Shown here piece by piece: positions 6,322-15,800 of a stretch of DNA of 45,677 nt (its first letter is position 1; every line of letters begins with the position of its first letter). The notes below the pieces were generated by a model. That model made no database searches, was not told where the DNA came from, and worked only from the letters and a program-made list of their open reading frames with translations. A program made the position numbers and the translations under genes. Source of the DNA: Gammaproteobacteria bacterium UBA2965 (GTDB taxonomy: Bacteria > Pseudomonadota > Gammaproteobacteria > Pseudomonadales > Azotimanducaceae); contig DEBD01000039.1 of assembly GCA_002348385.1 (NCBI GenBank), positions 1,100 to 46,776 of the forward strand, read 5' to 3'.

Positions 6322-7791
6322 CTAGAAGCCTTGTTTTTCGACGTCTTCCGGGATGAGGGGATACTTGATACCCGCCCACTTCTGCACTACCCGGACCACC
6401 TGACAGGCGTAGCCGAACTCGTTGTCGTACCAAACGTACAAGACGACGTTGTTGTCCCGTACCAGGGTGGCACCGCCATCGATGATGCACGCATGGCGGC
6501 TGCCGACGAAGTCGGAGGACACCATGTCGGGTGATTCGGTGAAGTCCACCTGCCGCTGCAGATTCGAGTGCAGCGCCACGTAGCGCAGGTGCTCGTTGAC
6601 CTCTTCAACGCTAGTGGAACGACCCAGGGTCAGGTTAAGAATGGCCAGTGAGACGTTGGGCGTAGGCACGCGGATGGCGTTACCGGTGAGCTTGCCTTCC
6701 AGCTCCGGTAGCAACTTGGCCACCGCGCTAGACGCACCGGTTTCGGTAATCACCATGTTCAGAGGCGCGCCGCGGCCGCGTCGATTCTTCTTGTGGAAGT
6801 TGTCGATCAAATTCTGGTCGTTGGTGTAGGCGTGCACCGTTTCCATGTGGCCGTGCAAGATGTCGAACTCATCGTCCATGACCTTCAGCGGCGGCACGAT
6901 GGCATTGGTGGTGCAGGACGCCGCCGACAGAATTGTGTCATTAGGGGTGACCAGCGAGGAGTTCACACCAGACACGATGTTTTTGATCTGCCCCTTGCCG
7001 GGTGCTGTGAGAATCACCCGGGCAGCGCCTTTCGCCTGCAGATGACGGCCGAGGCTTGCTTCGTCGCGCCACACACCGGTGTTGTCAATGATCAGCGCTT
7101 CGTGGATGCCGTGGGCTTCGTAGTCCACTTCTTCCGGCGCGTTGGCGTAGATGATCTTGACCACGTTGCCGTTGGCGATGATGCAGCTGTTGTCGGCATC
7201 CACGCGGATGGTGCCTTGGAACCCGCCATGGATGGAATCCCGGCGCAGAAGGCTGGCGCGCTTGATCAGGTCTTCCTCGGATCCTTTGCGGACCACCACG
7301 GCACGCAACACCAGCTGCTGGCCCCCGCCGGTCTTCTCGATGAGCAATCGAGCCAGCAGCCGGCCAATGCGACCGAAACCGTAAAGCACCACGTCCTGGG
7401 GCCGCTGCAAAGGCGGCACGTGACGACCGATCACGCCGGCGCACTCGCGTTCTACAAAAGCCTGCGGTGTCAGCCCGTTGCCGTTGGAGTCCTCCATGTA
7501 TTTGCTGGCCAACTTGCCTACATCGACATGGGAAGGACCGAGATCCAGCTCGCTCAGCGCCTCGATGATGGGATAGGTTTCGAATTCAGACAGCTCGTTG
7601 TGCGCCACCTGACGAACGTAGCGGTGCGTCTTCATGATCTGAATGACGCTCTGGTTGTGTAGCGCGCGACCGTAGCAGTAGGTCACCACATTACGGCGAT
7701 AGAGCCGTCCGATGAGCGGAATCATCGCTTCCGCTAGGGCTTCTCGCTCTTTCCAATCCGGGAAATAGTCATCGAGACTGTCTAATGCCAC
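6322..7791 (-). CDS. Glyceraldehyde-3-phosphate dehydrogenase, long N-terminally extended form
   Basis: 489 aa from GTG 7791, chosen because AGAGGA lies 6 nt upstream and because the product then begins like the long pseudomonad GAPDHs (DYFPDWKEREALAEAMIPLI). About 155 N-terminal residues precede the Rossmann fold (VVLYGFGRIGRLLARLLIEK). The catalytic Cys is C293 in SAASCTTNAIVPPL, with the His in the TVHAYTNDQN region and the C-terminal YDNEFGYACQVVRVV. It oxidises or forms glyceraldehyde-3-phosphate with NAD(P) in central carbon metabolism. Ordinary GAPDH is about 335 aa; the extension is a known subfamily trait and not a fusion. In Pseudomonas a gene of this type lies next to mfd (from memory, PA3001/PA3002); here the kor genes lie between them. 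Confidence 0.92.
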   Translation of the reverse strand: MALDSLDDYFPDWKEREALAEAMIPLIGRLYRRNVVTYCYGRALHNQSVIQIMKTHRYVRQVAHNELSEFETYPIIEALSELDLGPSHVDVGKLASKYMEDSNGNGLTPQAFVERECAGVIGRHVPPLQRPQDVVLYGFGRIGRLLARLLIEKTGGGQQLVLRAVVVRKGSEEDLIKRASLLRRDSIHGGFQGTIRVDADNSCIIANGNVVKIIYANAPEEVDYEAHGIHEALIIDNTGVWRDEASLGRHLQAKGAARVILTAPGKGQIKNIVSGVNSSLVTPNDTILSAASCTTNAIVPPLKVMDDEFDILHGHMETVHAYTNDQNLIDNFHKKNRRGRGAPLNMVITETGASSAVAKLLPELEGKLTGNAIRVPTPNVSLAILNLTLGRSTSVEEVNEHLRYVALHSNLQRQVDFTESPDMVSSDFVGSRHACIIDGGATLVRDNNVVLYVWYDNEFGYACQVVRVVQKWAGIKYPLIPEDVEKQGF

Positions 7792-7884
7792 GCTGTATCC
7801 TCTGGTAGCTGGAACATAGAAATGCGCACAAAGAACCCTGGCAAACACCGGGGAGCGCATGCCCACGGGTCCGCGAGGGCCGCT

Positions 7885-7913
7885 ATTATCGGAATTCGAC
7901 TAAATAGCCGCAA
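7885..7913 (-). promoter_or_regulatory. Candidate sigma-70 promoter for the GAPDH gene
   Basis: On the minus strand TTGCGG (7908-7913) and GATAAT (7885-7890) are separated by 17 bp. The -10 matches five of six consensus bases; the -35 matches three. The predicted transcript has a leader of about 85 nt before GTG 7791. The 155-nt space between korB and GAPDH suggests that GAPDH is transcribed at least partly on its own. Confidence 0.4.
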
Positions 7914-7946
7914 TGCTGGAATTGCATTTATTTGACAGACACGACA

Positions 7947-9002
7947 CTAACGCAGTGACGCGTTGATCGTATCGAGCGCTGCACTACCCGGACAGAGATC
8001 AACCTCATTCAAAGCGTTGAGGGGGCGCTGCACCGTATCGAGGATTTCGTGGCAATCGGCAGCCTCAGGATCCACGTAGAGGAGCCCGGTGACCACCTCG
8101 CCTTCTGCGTGGCGCTGCTGCACATAATGCAGAGCCTCCACCCGGTCGCGCGGGTCGTAGGAGGTGTCAAGTTTGTGCAAACGCAGCACGGAACCGTCCG
8201 GCATGCGCACATCTTCGGTGGTGCCCGGCTCGTAATCGGCCGTGATTTCCTGGGCAGGCCCCACGTAATCGGTAACCGTAACCGTCTCGCTGTGGGCGCG
8301 CACGTAGTCGTAGCTCTTGGTGGAACCTTCGTGATTGTTGAACGCAACACAGGGAGAGATTACGTCGATGAAGGCAAAACCGTGATGCAGCAACCCTGCC
8401 TTGATCAGCGGCACCAGCTGGCTTTTGTCGCCCGAAAAGCTGCGCGCCACGAAGCTCGCGCCGAGCTGCAACGCCATGCTCACCACGTCGATGGGCTCGT
8501 AGAGATTGGGCGCGCCTTTCTTGCTGGTGGACCCCTTGTCGTTGGTGGCCGAGAACTGCCCCTTGGTCAGCCCGTAGGTGCCGTTGTTGTCGATGAGGTA
8601 GAGCATATTGATGCGGCGACGCACGATGTGGGCAAACTGGCCCAGACCGATGGACGCCGTATCCCCATCGCCAGACACGCCGATGCAGTAGAGCTCCCGA
8701 TTGGCAAGGCTCGCTCCGGTGGCCACCGACGGCATGCGCCCGTGCACCGAGTTGAAGCCATGGGATTTGTCCAGAAAGTAGCTGGGCGTCTTAGACGAGC
8801 AGCCGATGCCGGAGACCTTCGCGAATTTATGCGGCGGCAGCGACAGCTCCGCACAGGCTTGCACCACGGCGGCGCTCACAGAGTCATGGCCACAACCCGC
8901 GCACAGCGTGGACACCGCGCCTTCGTAGTGGCGACGGGTGAGCCCGATCTCGTTTACCGGCAGCCGCGGGTGATGTACCCGAGGCTTGGCCACAAACGTC
9001 AT
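7947..9002 (-). CDS. korB: 2-oxoglutarate (2-oxoacid):ferredoxin oxidoreductase, beta subunit
   Basis: 351 aa. The thiamine-diphosphate site is GVSGDGDTASIGLGQFAHIV...LIDNNGTYGLTKGQFSAT, including the GDGD and NNxxYG parts that bind Mg-ThDP. Cysteines for the [4Fe-4S] cluster are in STLCAGCGHDS and SGIGCSSKT, with another in ISPCVAFNNH. With KorA it catalyses CoA-dependent oxidative decarboxylation of a 2-oxoacid (2-oxoglutarate by similarity) and passes two low-potential electrons on; it can run in reverse in reductive TCA-type metabolism. The ATG at 9000-9002 overlaps the korA stop in an ATGA, so translation is coupled. The 2-oxoglutarate preference is inferred from the KorAB-like architecture. 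Confidence 0.92.
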   Translation of the reverse strand: MTFVAKPRVHHPRLPVNEIGLTRRHYEGAVSTLCAGCGHDSVSAAVVQACAELSLPPHKFAKVSGIGCSSKTPSYFLDKSHGFNSVHGRMPSVATGASLANRELYCIGVSGDGDTASIGLGQFAHIVRRRINMLYLIDNNGTYGLTKGQFSATNDKGSTSKKGAPNLYEPIDVVSMALQLGASFVARSFSGDKSQLVPLIKAGLLHHGFAFIDVISPCVAFNNHEGSTKSYDYVRAHSETVTVTDYVGPAQEITADYEPGTTEDVRMPDGSVLRLHKLDTSYDPRDRVEALHYVQQRHAEGEVVTGLLYVDPEAADCHEILDTVQRPLNALNEVDLCPGSAALDTINASLR

Positions 9003-10831
9003 GACTTGACCTCCGTGAGGCGCGGCAGCTTCTGCCGCGTGTAGTAGTCCGATACCTGGCGCACGATGGTGTCCGCTGAAATGGACAGGCCGCCATAGTA
9101 GAGCACGGGCACGAGCTTCGCCGGCGCCAGGTCGCCTTCGTTGACCAACAGCGTGCGCATCTGGCCGTCGCGGTTCTGATCCACCACGAACAGGGTGTCG
9201 TGCCGATTGATGAAGTCATACACCTCGGCACCGAATGGGAACCCCAACAGGCGCATCTGATCGAGTTGGATGCCCTCCTCAGCCAGCAGATCCAGCGCCT
9301 CGGTCATGGGCATGGCACTGGTGCCGTAATAGATGATGCCGGCTCGCGAGCCGTTTCCGGATATTTCCGCCTTCGGCACCAGGGTGGCGGCCGTCGCCCA
9401 CTTCTTGAGCAGCCGCTCCATGTTCTGCTCGTAGACTTCCGGCGACTCCGTGTAGCGGGCGTATTCGTCGCGCGAGGTGCCGCGGGTAAAGAAAGCGCCT
9501 TTTTCCGGGTGTGTCCCCGGATAGGTGCGATAACCGATGCCATCACCGTCCACGTCCAGATAGCGTCCGAACGTCTCCACCGCATCCAGATCTTCGCGAT
9601 CGAGCACTTTGCCCCGGTCGTAACGGCGCTCGTCGTTCCACTCCAGCGGCTCGGAGAGTACGTCGTTCATGCCGAGCTCCAGATCGCTCATCAGCAGCAC
9701 CGGTGTCTGCAGACGGTCTGCCAGATCCAGGGCCAGAGCTGCCTGTTCGAAGCACTCCTTGGGCGTGGATGGAAACAGCATCACATGTTTGGTGTCGCCG
9801 TGCGATGCATAGCCCGCGGAGAGCAGATCGCCCTGTTGGGTGCGGGTGGGCATGCCCGTGGACGGTCCGGAACGCTGAATGTCCATCAGCACCGCCGGGA
9901 TCTCGGCAAAGTAAGCGAGCCCGAGAAACTCCGACATCAGCGACACACCCGGCCCGCTGGTTGCAGTGAAGGAGCGGGCTCCGTTCCAGCCGCCACCGAT
10001 GACTATGCCGATGGCCGACAGCTCGTCTTCCGCCTGGATCACGGCAAACTTGCGGCACCCGGTGTCCTTGTCTATGCGCAGCTGGTTGGCGTACTTCTCG
10101 AAAGCTTCAGCCACCGACGTAGAAGGCGTAATGGGGTACCACGCACACAGGGTGGCACCCCCATACAAGGCGCCCAATGCGGCGGCCGCATTGCCGTCTA
10201 TCATGATCTTGTCGCCATTGGCGTCGCTGGGCCGAACCTGCAGCGGCAACGGACACGCCAGATAGTCCTGAGCGTAGTTGCGGCCCAACTCCAGCGCATG
10301 AATGTTCGGCGCAATCAGCGCATCCTTGCCTTTGTACTGGGTCGCCACCATCCCGGTAATGACTTCGAAGTCGATGTTCAACAAAGCTGTCAACGCACCC
10401 AGATAGGCTATGTTCTTGAACAGACCGCGTTGCTTGGGATCTGCGAACTCGGGCAGCAACATGGATGCCAACGGAATACCGATTTCTGTAACGTCGGCGC
10501 GCTTCAAATGCCCCGCGAGCGGCCTGGAGTTGTCGAACACCAGATAACCGCCGGGGTTGATGCTGGCCACATCCTCTTCGTAGGTTTCCGCGTTCATGGC
10601 TACCATGATGTCTACGCCTTCGCGCCGACCCAGGTAGCCGCGCTCGTTCACGCGCACCTCGAACCAGGTGGGCAATCCCTGGATGTTGCTGGGGAAAATG
10701 TTGCGAGTGGCAACAGGTATTCCCATGCGGAACAGCGCCTTTGCAAACATGCCATTGGCACTGGCCGAACCCGACCCGTTGACGTTGGCAAACCGGATCA
10801 CGAAATCGTTGTATGACACCTGCTCACTCAT
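8999..10831 (-). CDS. korA: 2-oxoglutarate (2-oxoacid):ferredoxin oxidoreductase, fused gamma-alpha subunit
   Basis: 610 aa. Residues 1-190 are the gamma domain (FANVNGSGSASANGMFAKAL, IMVAMNAETYEEDV, GGYLVFDNSRPL). Residues from about 210 are the pyrimidine-binding alpha domain (DGNAAAALGALYGGATLCAW, YPITPSTSVAEAFEKYA, QAEDELSAIGIVIGGGWNGA, FTATSGPGVSLMSEFLGLAY). This gamma-then-alpha fusion is typical of KorA. The start at ATG 10829-10831 is fixed by the ATGA overlap with the korC stop; the frame stays open upstream inside korC but that part has no family similarity. It overlaps korB by 4 nt as well, so korC-korA-korB form one coupled operon, transcribed in that order. Confidence 0.93.
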   Translation of the reverse strand: MSEQVSYNDFVIRFANVNGSGSASANGMFAKALFRMGIPVATRNIFPSNIQGLPTWFEVRVNERGYLGRREGVDIMVAMNAETYEEDVASINPGGYLVFDNSRPLAGHLKRADVTEIGIPLASMLLPEFADPKQRGLFKNIAYLGALTALLNIDFEVITGMVATQYKGKDALIAPNIHALELGRNYAQDYLACPLPLQVRPSDANGDKIMIDGNAAAALGALYGGATLCAWYPITPSTSVAEAFEKYANQLRIDKDTGCRKFAVIQAEDELSAIGIVIGGGWNGARSFTATSGPGVSLMSEFLGLAYFAEIPAVLMDIQRSGPSTGMPTRTQQGDLLSAGYASHGDTKHVMLFPSTPKECFEQAALALDLADRLQTPVLLMSDLELGMNDVLSEPLEWNDERRYDRGKVLDREDLDAVETFGRYLDVDGDGIGYRTYPGTHPEKGAFFTRGTSRDEYARYTESPEVYEQNMERLLKKWATAATLVPKAEISGNGSRAGIIYYGTSAMPMTEALDLLAEEGIQLDQMRLLGFPFGAEVYDFINRHDTLFVVDQNRDGQMRTLLVNEGDLAPAKLVPVLYYGGLSISADTIVRQVSDYYTRQKLPRLTEVKS

Positions 10832-12639
10832 TGAGCATATGACCCCAATTGCGGTATGTGCAGCACCGATTTTTGCATATCCCAGGCGTTGGTGGGGCAA
10901 CGCTCCGCACACAGGCCGCAGTGCACACAGACATCTTCGTCTTTGACCATCACGCGGCCGGTCTCCAGCTCGCCCGACACATACAGATCCTGTTCGGTAT
11001 TCATCGCCGGCGCCAGCAGCTGCAGGCGCAGATCTTCCTCTTCCGCGTTATCGGTGAATGAGATGCAATCCATCGGACAGATGTCCACGCAGGCATCACA
11101 CTCGATGCACAGATTGTCGGTGAACACCGTCTGCACGTCGCAGTTCAAACAGCGCTGCGCTTCCCTGGCGCCCAGCGCGCGGTCGAACCCGAGTTCCACT
11201 TCCATCTTGATGTCGGCAAGCGCCAGCTTCTTGTCGGCATGGGGCACCAGGTAGCGCTTCGCGGGATCGTGCTCGCTGTCGTAGCTCCACTCGTGCACGC
11301 CCATCTTCTGGCTGATCAGATTGACCCCCTCGGGCGGACGGTCGTGTTTCAGATCCTTGTCCTGGCAGAGCAGGTGTATGGAAATAGCTGCGCGGTGCGC
11401 ATGCGCTGATGCCCAGATGATGTTCTCAGGGCCCAGTGCCGCATCGCCGCCGAAGAACACTTTCGGGTGGGTGGATTGCAGCGTCTCTTCATCGAGAATG
11501 GGGCAATCCCACTTGTCGAACTGGATGCCGATGTCCCGCTCAACCCAGGGGCAGTGGTTGTCCTGACCGATGGCCATGAGCACGTGGTCGGCTTCCATGA
11601 ACACGTCGGGCTCGCCACTGGGCTCGTAGCGCAAACGTCCGTCTTCCCCCTGCACCGGCTTCACGCATTCGAACACCACGCCCTTGAGCTTGCCGTTCTC
11701 GTGCACGAACTCCTTGGGCGGCCGGTTGTTGATGATGGGGATACCCTCCGCCATGGCATCTTCCTTCTCCCATTCGGAAGCCTTCATGACCTCGAATGCG
11801 GAGCGCACCACCACGGAGACCGATTCGGCACCCAGACGCTTGGCCGTGCGGCAGCAGTCCATGGCCGTGTTGCCCCCACCGAGCACGATGACTTTGCCGC
11901 TGATGGAGTCGGTGTGTCCGAACGCCACGCTGGAAAGCCAGTTGATGCCGATGGAGATGTGATCGTCACATTCCTCGCGCCCGGGCAGATCCAGATTACG
12001 CCCCAGTGGTGCTCCGGTGCCCACGAAGTACGCATCGAAGTTCTGCTCCAGCATGGAACGCAGGCTGGTGATCTCGTAACCGAAGTGGGTGCGTACCCCC
12101 ATGTTCAGAATCAGATCCACTTCCTCGTCGAGCACGCTCTCCGGCAATCGGAACGCCGGGATCTGGCTTCTCATCATGCCACCACCCTTTGCGTCCTTGT
12201 CGAAGATGTGCACTTCGTAGCCGAATGGCAACAGATCGCGAGCCACCGCCAGAGATGCCGGACCCGCGCCCAACAGGGCAACTCGTTTGCCGTTTTTCTG
12301 GGTGGGCACATGGGGCATATAATTTTCGATGTTGCCCTTATTGTCAGCCGCCACACGCTTGAGGCGACAGATGGCAACCGGTTTCTCCTCCGTGCGCACA
12401 CGCCGGCAGGCGGGCTCGCACGGACGGTCACAGGTGCGTCCGAGAATGCCGGGGAACACATTGGAATCCCAATTCAACATGTACGCTTCGGTATAGCGTC
12501 CCTCGGCGATCAGTCGAATGTACTCGGGGACGGGCGTATGCGCGGGGCACGCCCACTGACAATCCACTACCTTGTGAAAGTAGTTGGGATCAAAAATGTT
12601 TGTCGGGTTCATGCGTACGACAGCCAGCCGGGAGACCAT
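10828..12639 (-). CDS. korC: FAD/NAD(P)H-binding oxidoreductase with two ferredoxin motifs, KorC-like electron-transfer subunit
   Basis: 603 aa from ATG 12639; ATG 12612 (MNPTNIFDPNYFHKV) is an alternative and neither has a strong ribosome site. The N-terminus resembles the GltD small-subunit FeS region (CQWACPAHTPVPEYI, GRTCDRPCEPACRR). Two dinucleotide folds follow: KRVALLGAGPASLAVARDL for FAD and GKVIVLGGGNTAMDCCRTAK for NAD(P). The C-terminus has two 4Fe-4S sets: CIECDACVDICP and CVHCGLCAERCP. This matches the FAD subunit of the 2-oxoglutarate:NADP+ oxidoreductase described in Azoarcus evansii (KorCAB, from memory), which lets the enzyme exchange electrons with NADP. It is first in the operon. 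The 246 nt upstream, shared with mfd, hold no clear promoter that I can see. Confidence 0.9.
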   Translation of the reverse strand: MVSRLAVVRMNPTNIFDPNYFHKVVDCQWACPAHTPVPEYIRLIAEGRYTEAYMLNWDSNVFPGILGRTCDRPCEPACRRVRTEEKPVAICRLKRVAADNKGNIENYMPHVPTQKNGKRVALLGAGPASLAVARDLLPFGYEVHIFDKDAKGGGMMRSQIPAFRLPESVLDEEVDLILNMGVRTHFGYEITSLRSMLEQNFDAYFVGTGAPLGRNLDLPGREECDDHISIGINWLSSVAFGHTDSISGKVIVLGGGNTAMDCCRTAKRLGAESVSVVVRSAFEVMKASEWEKEDAMAEGIPIINNRPPKEFVHENGKLKGVVFECVKPVQGEDGRLRYEPSGEPDVFMEADHVLMAIGQDNHCPWVERDIGIQFDKWDCPILDEETLQSTHPKVFFGGDAALGPENIIWASAHAHRAAISIHLLCQDKDLKHDRPPEGVNLISQKMGVHEWSYDSEHDPAKRYLVPHADKKLALADIKMEVELGFDRALGAREAQRCLNCDVQTVFTDNLCIECDACVDICPMDCISFTDNAEEEDLRLQLLAPAMNTEQDLYVSGELETGRVMVKDEDVCVHCGLCAERCPTNAWDMQKSVLHIPQLGSYAQ

Positions 12640-12885
12640 TTCCGACTTCGTTCACTAGCTCCAACCGTGTTGACAGGGCAAACCGATAAGACGCAGCGCA
12701 CTTTACCTCGATTGTCAGGCGCCCGCCACTGCTTAGGAGCAGATTCGCGGCAGCAGAGCCGGCCGAAGGGGGACAGGGGTATTGCAGTTTGGTCGCTACT
12801 TGCGCAGCGCCGGATCATGCCTGTGGAACACCCCGGAGCCGGGGGCGGCGAGGGCCCGCAAAGCCGAGTAGAATACGCGGCGTTC

Positions 12886-15800
12886 ATGACCTCGCACTCG
12901 CCAAGCCATCCACCCGCGCCGCCCGAACCGGGCCAGCGCGCCAGTTGGAGCAATCTGCATCAAGGCGCTCAGGCTCTGGCGGCTGCGCGCGCCGCGGAAG
13001 CGTTCGACGGGCTGACATTGGTGATCACCAACGGCATGGCCAATGCTCAGCGCTGGCGCGATCAGCTGGCGTTCTATCTCAATTCCGATCCCGACGGCGG
13101 CGCCGAGGTGGAGCTGCTGCAGTTTCCAGATTGGGAAACGCTCGCCTACGACGGATTTTCTCCACATCAGGACATCATCTCGGAGCGGCTGGCCACGCTG
13201 CGGCGACTGCCGTCGCTCACCCAGGGCACTCTGGTGGTATGCGTGCAGACGCTGCTGCAGCGCATCGCGCCGCGCTCCTATATCGACGCACACAGCCTGC
13301 AGCTGCAGGTGGGTCAACGCTTCGATTTGGAAAGCGAGCGCCGGCGGCTCTCCGAGGCCGGCTATGTTGCAACAGAGGTGGTCAGCGGGCGCGGCGAGTA
13401 TGCCGTTCGAGGGTCGTTGGTGGACGTGTTTCCCATGGGCGCAATGGAGCCCGTCAGGATCGACCTGCTCGACGACGAAGTGGACTCGCTGCGCACATTC
13501 GATCCGGAATCCCAACGCACCATCGAGCGCATCGACAGTATCAATCTGCTGCCAGCAAAGGAATACCCGCTCGACGAGCAAGCCATCGCTCGCTTTCGCA
13601 ACAACTGGCACGAGACGTTCAACGTGGACGTCAGACGTTGCAGCATCTATCAGGACGTGAGCGCGGGCATACAACCCAGCGGGGTGGAGTACTACCTTCC
13701 CTTCTTCTATCCCGAGCTCGGCAGTCTGTTCGACTATCTGCCCGACGCCACCCTGGTGATTCGAGAAGCCGGCGTGCAGGAAACGTTGAATGCCTTTCTC
13801 GGCGAGGTGGCCGAGCGCTACGAGAATCTGCGCCACGACGTGGAACGCCCGATCCTGCCGCCGAACCAGTTGTTCCTCGCCGAAGACGAGCTGCACGGCC
13901 GGCTCAAGCCGCACGCCCAGGTCATCCTGAACACAGAGGCGGAAGCGCGCCACCGGGTGAACTTTGACACCCGCCCCATACCCGATGTGCAGGCAAATCC
14001 TCGCCACAAGCATCCGGCCGCGGCGCTCACGAGTTTTCTCGAGGACATCACCACCCCCACGCTGTTCGTCGCAGACACCGCGGGACGCAGGGAAGTGTTC
14101 AACGAGTTCCTGCTGCGGGCGGGCATCAACGCACAGGAGGTGGGCGGGCTGCGCGAGTTTCTCGCCACCAAGCCGCCTAAGGGCTTGGGGCTGGCGGAGA
14201 TCGAGTTCGGACTGTGGACCGACGAGCTGTGCATCATCACCGAAAGCCAGGTGTTCGGGCACCAGGTGGCCGAGCGACGGGCGCGCAGCACACGCGCCCT
14301 GGACCCGGATCAGATCATCAAGAACCTCACAGAGCTGCGCATTGGCGACCCGGTGGTGCACATCGAGCACGGCGTGGGCCGCTACCGGGGTCTAACGACC
14401 CTGGAGATCGACGGCAACGCCAACGAGTTCCTGCAGCTTGAATACGCCGAGGAGTCGAAGCTCTACGTTCCCGTGACATCGCTGCACCTGGTGAGCCGCT
14501 ATTCAGGTGTGGAGGCGGAGCACGCGCCGCTGAACCGGTTGGGTTCAGACGCGTGGGACAAAGCCAAGCGCAGGGCGGCGGAAAAGATCCACGACGTGGC
14601 CGCGGAGCTTTTGAACATCCACGCCCGGCGCGAGTCTTCGCCAAGCCACCAGTTTCCTCTGCCAACGGACGACTACCGACGCTTTGCCGACCAGTTTCCC
14701 TTCGAGCTGACACCGGACCAGCAGTGCGCCATCGACGAGGTGCTGGCCGATCTGGCCAGCCCCCGCGCCACCGACCGGCTGATCTGCGGCGACGTGGGAT
14801 TCGGCAAAACGGAAGTGGCCATGCGCGCGGCATTTCTGGCCGTGCACGGCGGCAAGCAGGTAGCCGTACTGGTGCCCACCACACTGCTCGCGCAGCAGCA
14901 CTTCGACACCTTTCGCGATCGTTTTGCCAGCTGGCCCATGCAGATCGAAGTGATCTCACGGCTGCGAACCGATGCAGACGTAGCAGCCGTGTCCCAGCGC
15001 ATCGCGTCGGGAAAGGTGGACATCATCATCGGCACTCACAAGCTGCTCAACAGCTCGCTGGAGTTCGCCGATCTCGGACTCGTGATCGTGGACGAAGAGC
15101 ACCGCTTCGGGGTGCGTCAGAAAGAACGGCTGCGCGATCTGCGCGCCGAGGTGGATCTACTGACCCTGACAGCCACGCCGATTCCGAGAACCCTCAACAT
15201 GGCGATGGCGGGCATGCGCGACCTCTCCATCATCGCAACACCACCGGCCCGGCGCCTTTCCATCAATACTTTCGTGCAGGAGAAGCGCAACCACATCATC
15301 AAGGAGGCCGTCACTCGGGAGCTCATGCGTGGCGGACAGGTGTTCTACCTGCACAACGAGGTGCGCACCATATCCCAGGCAGCCGATGAGCTGGCCGATC
15401 TGGTGCCGGAAGCTCGCATTGGAATCGGCCACGGGCAAATGCCCAAACGGCAGCTCGAACGGGTGATGAACGACTTCTATCATAGACAGCTCAACGTGCT
15501 CGTCTGCACCACCATCATCGAGACCGGCATCGACATCCCGAATGCAAATACCATCATTATCGAACGTGCAGACAAGTTCGGGCTCGCACAGCTTCATCAA
15601 CTCAGAGGAAGGGTTGGGCGCTCGCACCGGCAAGCGTATGCGTACTTGTTAACCCCACACCCGAAAGCACTCACCGCGGACGCCGTGAAGCGCCTGGAGG
15701 CCATCGAGGCAGCCGGCGAACTCGGCGTGGGATTTACCCTGGCCACTCACGACCTGGAGATCCGGGGCGCCGGTGAGCTGCTGGGGGAAGAGCAGTCCGG

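Noticed and set aside
6322..7791. GAPDH as a gene fusion because of about 155 extra N-terminal residues
   Set aside because: The extension matches the known long GAPDH subfamily of pseudomonads.
12670..12675. TTGACA in the korC-mfd intergenic region as a -35 for mfd
   Set aside because: No acceptable -10 occurs 16-18 bp downstream, and it is more than 200 nt from the mfd start.
11467..12885. A 473-codon N-terminal extension of mfd
   Set aside because: It is antisense to korC, has no domain similarity, and the Mfd N-terminus begins at ATG 12886.
13000..14400. Long open frames on the opposite strand of mfd, topA, the kor genes and others
   Set aside because: They are typical shadows of high-G+C genes: no ribosome sites, no domains, and complete overlap with well-recognised proteins.
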